From assembly GCA_964570285.1 (NCBI GenBank), contig CAZMXP010000012.1, positions 1-64,000 on the forward strand: a stretch of 64,000 bases of DNA, given 5' to 3'. Position 1 is the first letter of the stretch; every line of letters starts with the position of its first letter. The position numbers were made by a program, and so were the translations under genes. Positions 63,331-64,000 of the stretch are shown in pieces. The stretch comes from CAZMXP01 sp964570285 (lineage in GTDB: Bacteria > Planctomycetota > PLA2). Below the pieces are notes generated by a model, which did no database searches, was not told the DNA's origin, and saw only the letters and a list, made by a program, of their open reading frames with translations.

Positions 63331-64000
63331 GTCCCCGCCCTCCGCGCGGACGTGCTGGATCTCGTGCCCGAGGGCCACCTCGGCCCGCGAGCTCTCCGCC
63401 GACGCGGGGTACTGCACCGAAGGCAACCTGCGCGAACTCTCCCGGCGACACATCGGGGCATACGTGGCCACGGGCCGGCAACGCCATGGGGACGCGGTGG
63501 CGCAGCGCGGCTCCACGCCGCAACCAACGGAGCGACGGCCGAGGGCCGCGCTGCGCCTAGCGAGGAGCTGCGGGATCCGGGGGAGGCGCGCGGGGCGCAG
63601 GGCTGCGTGCGTCTCCCCTCCGCCGCCGAGGAGAGCCGCGCTTCGGCCACCGCGGCTTGGTTCCGGGCGCCGCACCAAGTCAGCACCAGAATTGGCGCAG
63701 GGAGCGCGAAATGCGAGGGCTAGTGGTGCAGGGTCTGCAGCACAACGCGCGTCCGCGGGCCCGTGCAATGAGGGCTCGCCTGAGGCGCGGCGGCTACCGG
63801 AGCCGGTACCGCCTACGGAAGCAGACCGCGGAACCGGTGTTCGCAACGTGAAGGGGCGAGGACTACGCGAGTTCCTGCTACGAGGCTTGGCGAAGGTCGC
63901 GGGCCTTCAGCCTGGCGTGCACGGGACAACCTCCTCAAGCCTGCAGACGCCAGGGCGTGAAGCGGAGCGCCGGCCCCTGCGCAGGAGCCCCCCTCGAGCG
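63331..64000 (+). pseudogene. Decayed IS1182-like transposase and element 3' end
   Basis: Three separated matches to one transposase are visible: VLDLVPEGHL (from about 63352), ARELSADAGYCTEGNLREL and HIGAYVATGRQRHGD (63392-63490), and the C-terminal RSRYRLRKQTAEPVF then, after a frameshift near 63840, RGLREFLLRGLAKVAG. The 5' end and over half of the middle are missing, and a 59-bp repeat is inserted (63499-63557). Bases 63949-64000 match the 3' non-coding end of the MITE-like copy at 30882-30935. By that comparison the element should end about 115 bp beyond the window. No usable reading frame remains. Confidence 0.82.
63499..63557. repeat. 59-bp repeat with 13-bp terminal inverted repeats
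   Basis: Ends GGCGCAGCGCGGC and GCCGCGCTGCGCC are perfect inverted copies. The interior matches the complement of 26633-26689. It is inserted in the transposase relic, so it spread after or during the relic's decay. Confidence 0.7.

Noticed and set aside
63241..63723. Apparent 160-residue gene at the right edge
   Set aside because: It spans the protease start region, a transposase fragment and a 59-bp repeat in mixed frames, so it is not a real gene.
59851..63846. Long minus-strand frame of 1331 codons over the protease gene
   Set aside because: Composition is Arg-rich and it shadows the Tricorn-like gene, which has clear propeller, PDZ and S41 motifs in another frame.

Overview
The window is very GC-rich bacterial chromosome with dense gene packing, many GTG starts, and four convergent gene pairs whose 3' ends overlap. 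Exported lipoproteins of unknown function are abundant. A system II cytochrome c maturation pair (ResB/CcsA), two PilT-type ATPases, a Tricorn-like protease, FG-GAP and calcium-binding-repeat surface lipoproteins, a caspase/sulfatase-modifying-domain fusion and exported HExxH peptidases together suggest a Gram-negative lineage such as Planctomycetota. No rRNA or other decisive marker is present, so that placement is inference.

Layout. 1-198: left part of an IS1182-like element abutting the stop codon of a lipoprotein gene. 199-8226: divergent lipoprotein, then a caspase/FGE-domain protein, a lipoprotein, a large FG-GAP lipoprotein and a small exported protein. 8270-11884: a TPR-AAA+ ATPase followed by two tandem paralogous TPR-membrane proteins. 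12008-16995 (minus): MarR regulator, membrane-fusion protein and RND pump, with a 16-bp palindrome at the MarR start. 17045-19898: DUF192 lipoprotein, NUDIX hydrolase plus small membrane protein, M23 peptidase with HEAT-like repeats. 20006-21797: threonine synthase and MiaE-like hydroxylase. 21834-26051 (minus): two PilT ATPases, a small protein and a HEAT-repeat protein in one tight operon. 26052-26709: gene-free and filled with inverted-repeat elements. 26710-30776: exported peptidase, PQQ-like propeller protein, membrane protein. 30777-31147: 371-bp non-autonomous (MITE-like) derivative of the IS1182-like element. 31170-35850: metal-binding lipoprotein gene with an in-frame TGA, coiled-coil lipoprotein, HExxH peptidase, exported protein. 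35858-39177: CcsA and ResB. 39447-41107: ECF sigma factor and FecR-like protein. 41079-44521: MetG, an outer-membrane-type protein and a divergent DtxR/MntR regulator with a palindrome between them. 44682-50800: lipoproteins, rhomboid protease, calcium-repeat lipoprotein. 50893-51250: tRNA-Pro(CGG) and a truncated 5'-half duplicate. 51473-56933: hypothetical protein, methyltransferases, radical SAM enzyme, glycosyltransferase 9 and an esterase. 56977-63278: ABC ATPase, ABC permease-CPBP protease fusion, Tricorn-like protease. 63331-64000: decayed IS1182-like transposase.

The most unusual signals are not ordinary genes. An IS1182-like family is seen at three stages of decay, with CTAG target sites that coincide with TAG stop codons. 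More than 20 paired G/C-tract motifs (about GGGGG-N1-4-GGGGG) lie both inside and between genes. Several palindromic repeat families sit at gene ends. A tRNA half has been duplicated, and a metal-binding lipoprotein gene has a stop directly after its lipobox. Among gene sets, the TPR-AAA+/TPR-membrane cassette and the caspase-FGE/lipoprotein/FG-GAP operon are the best candidates for uncharacterised systems.
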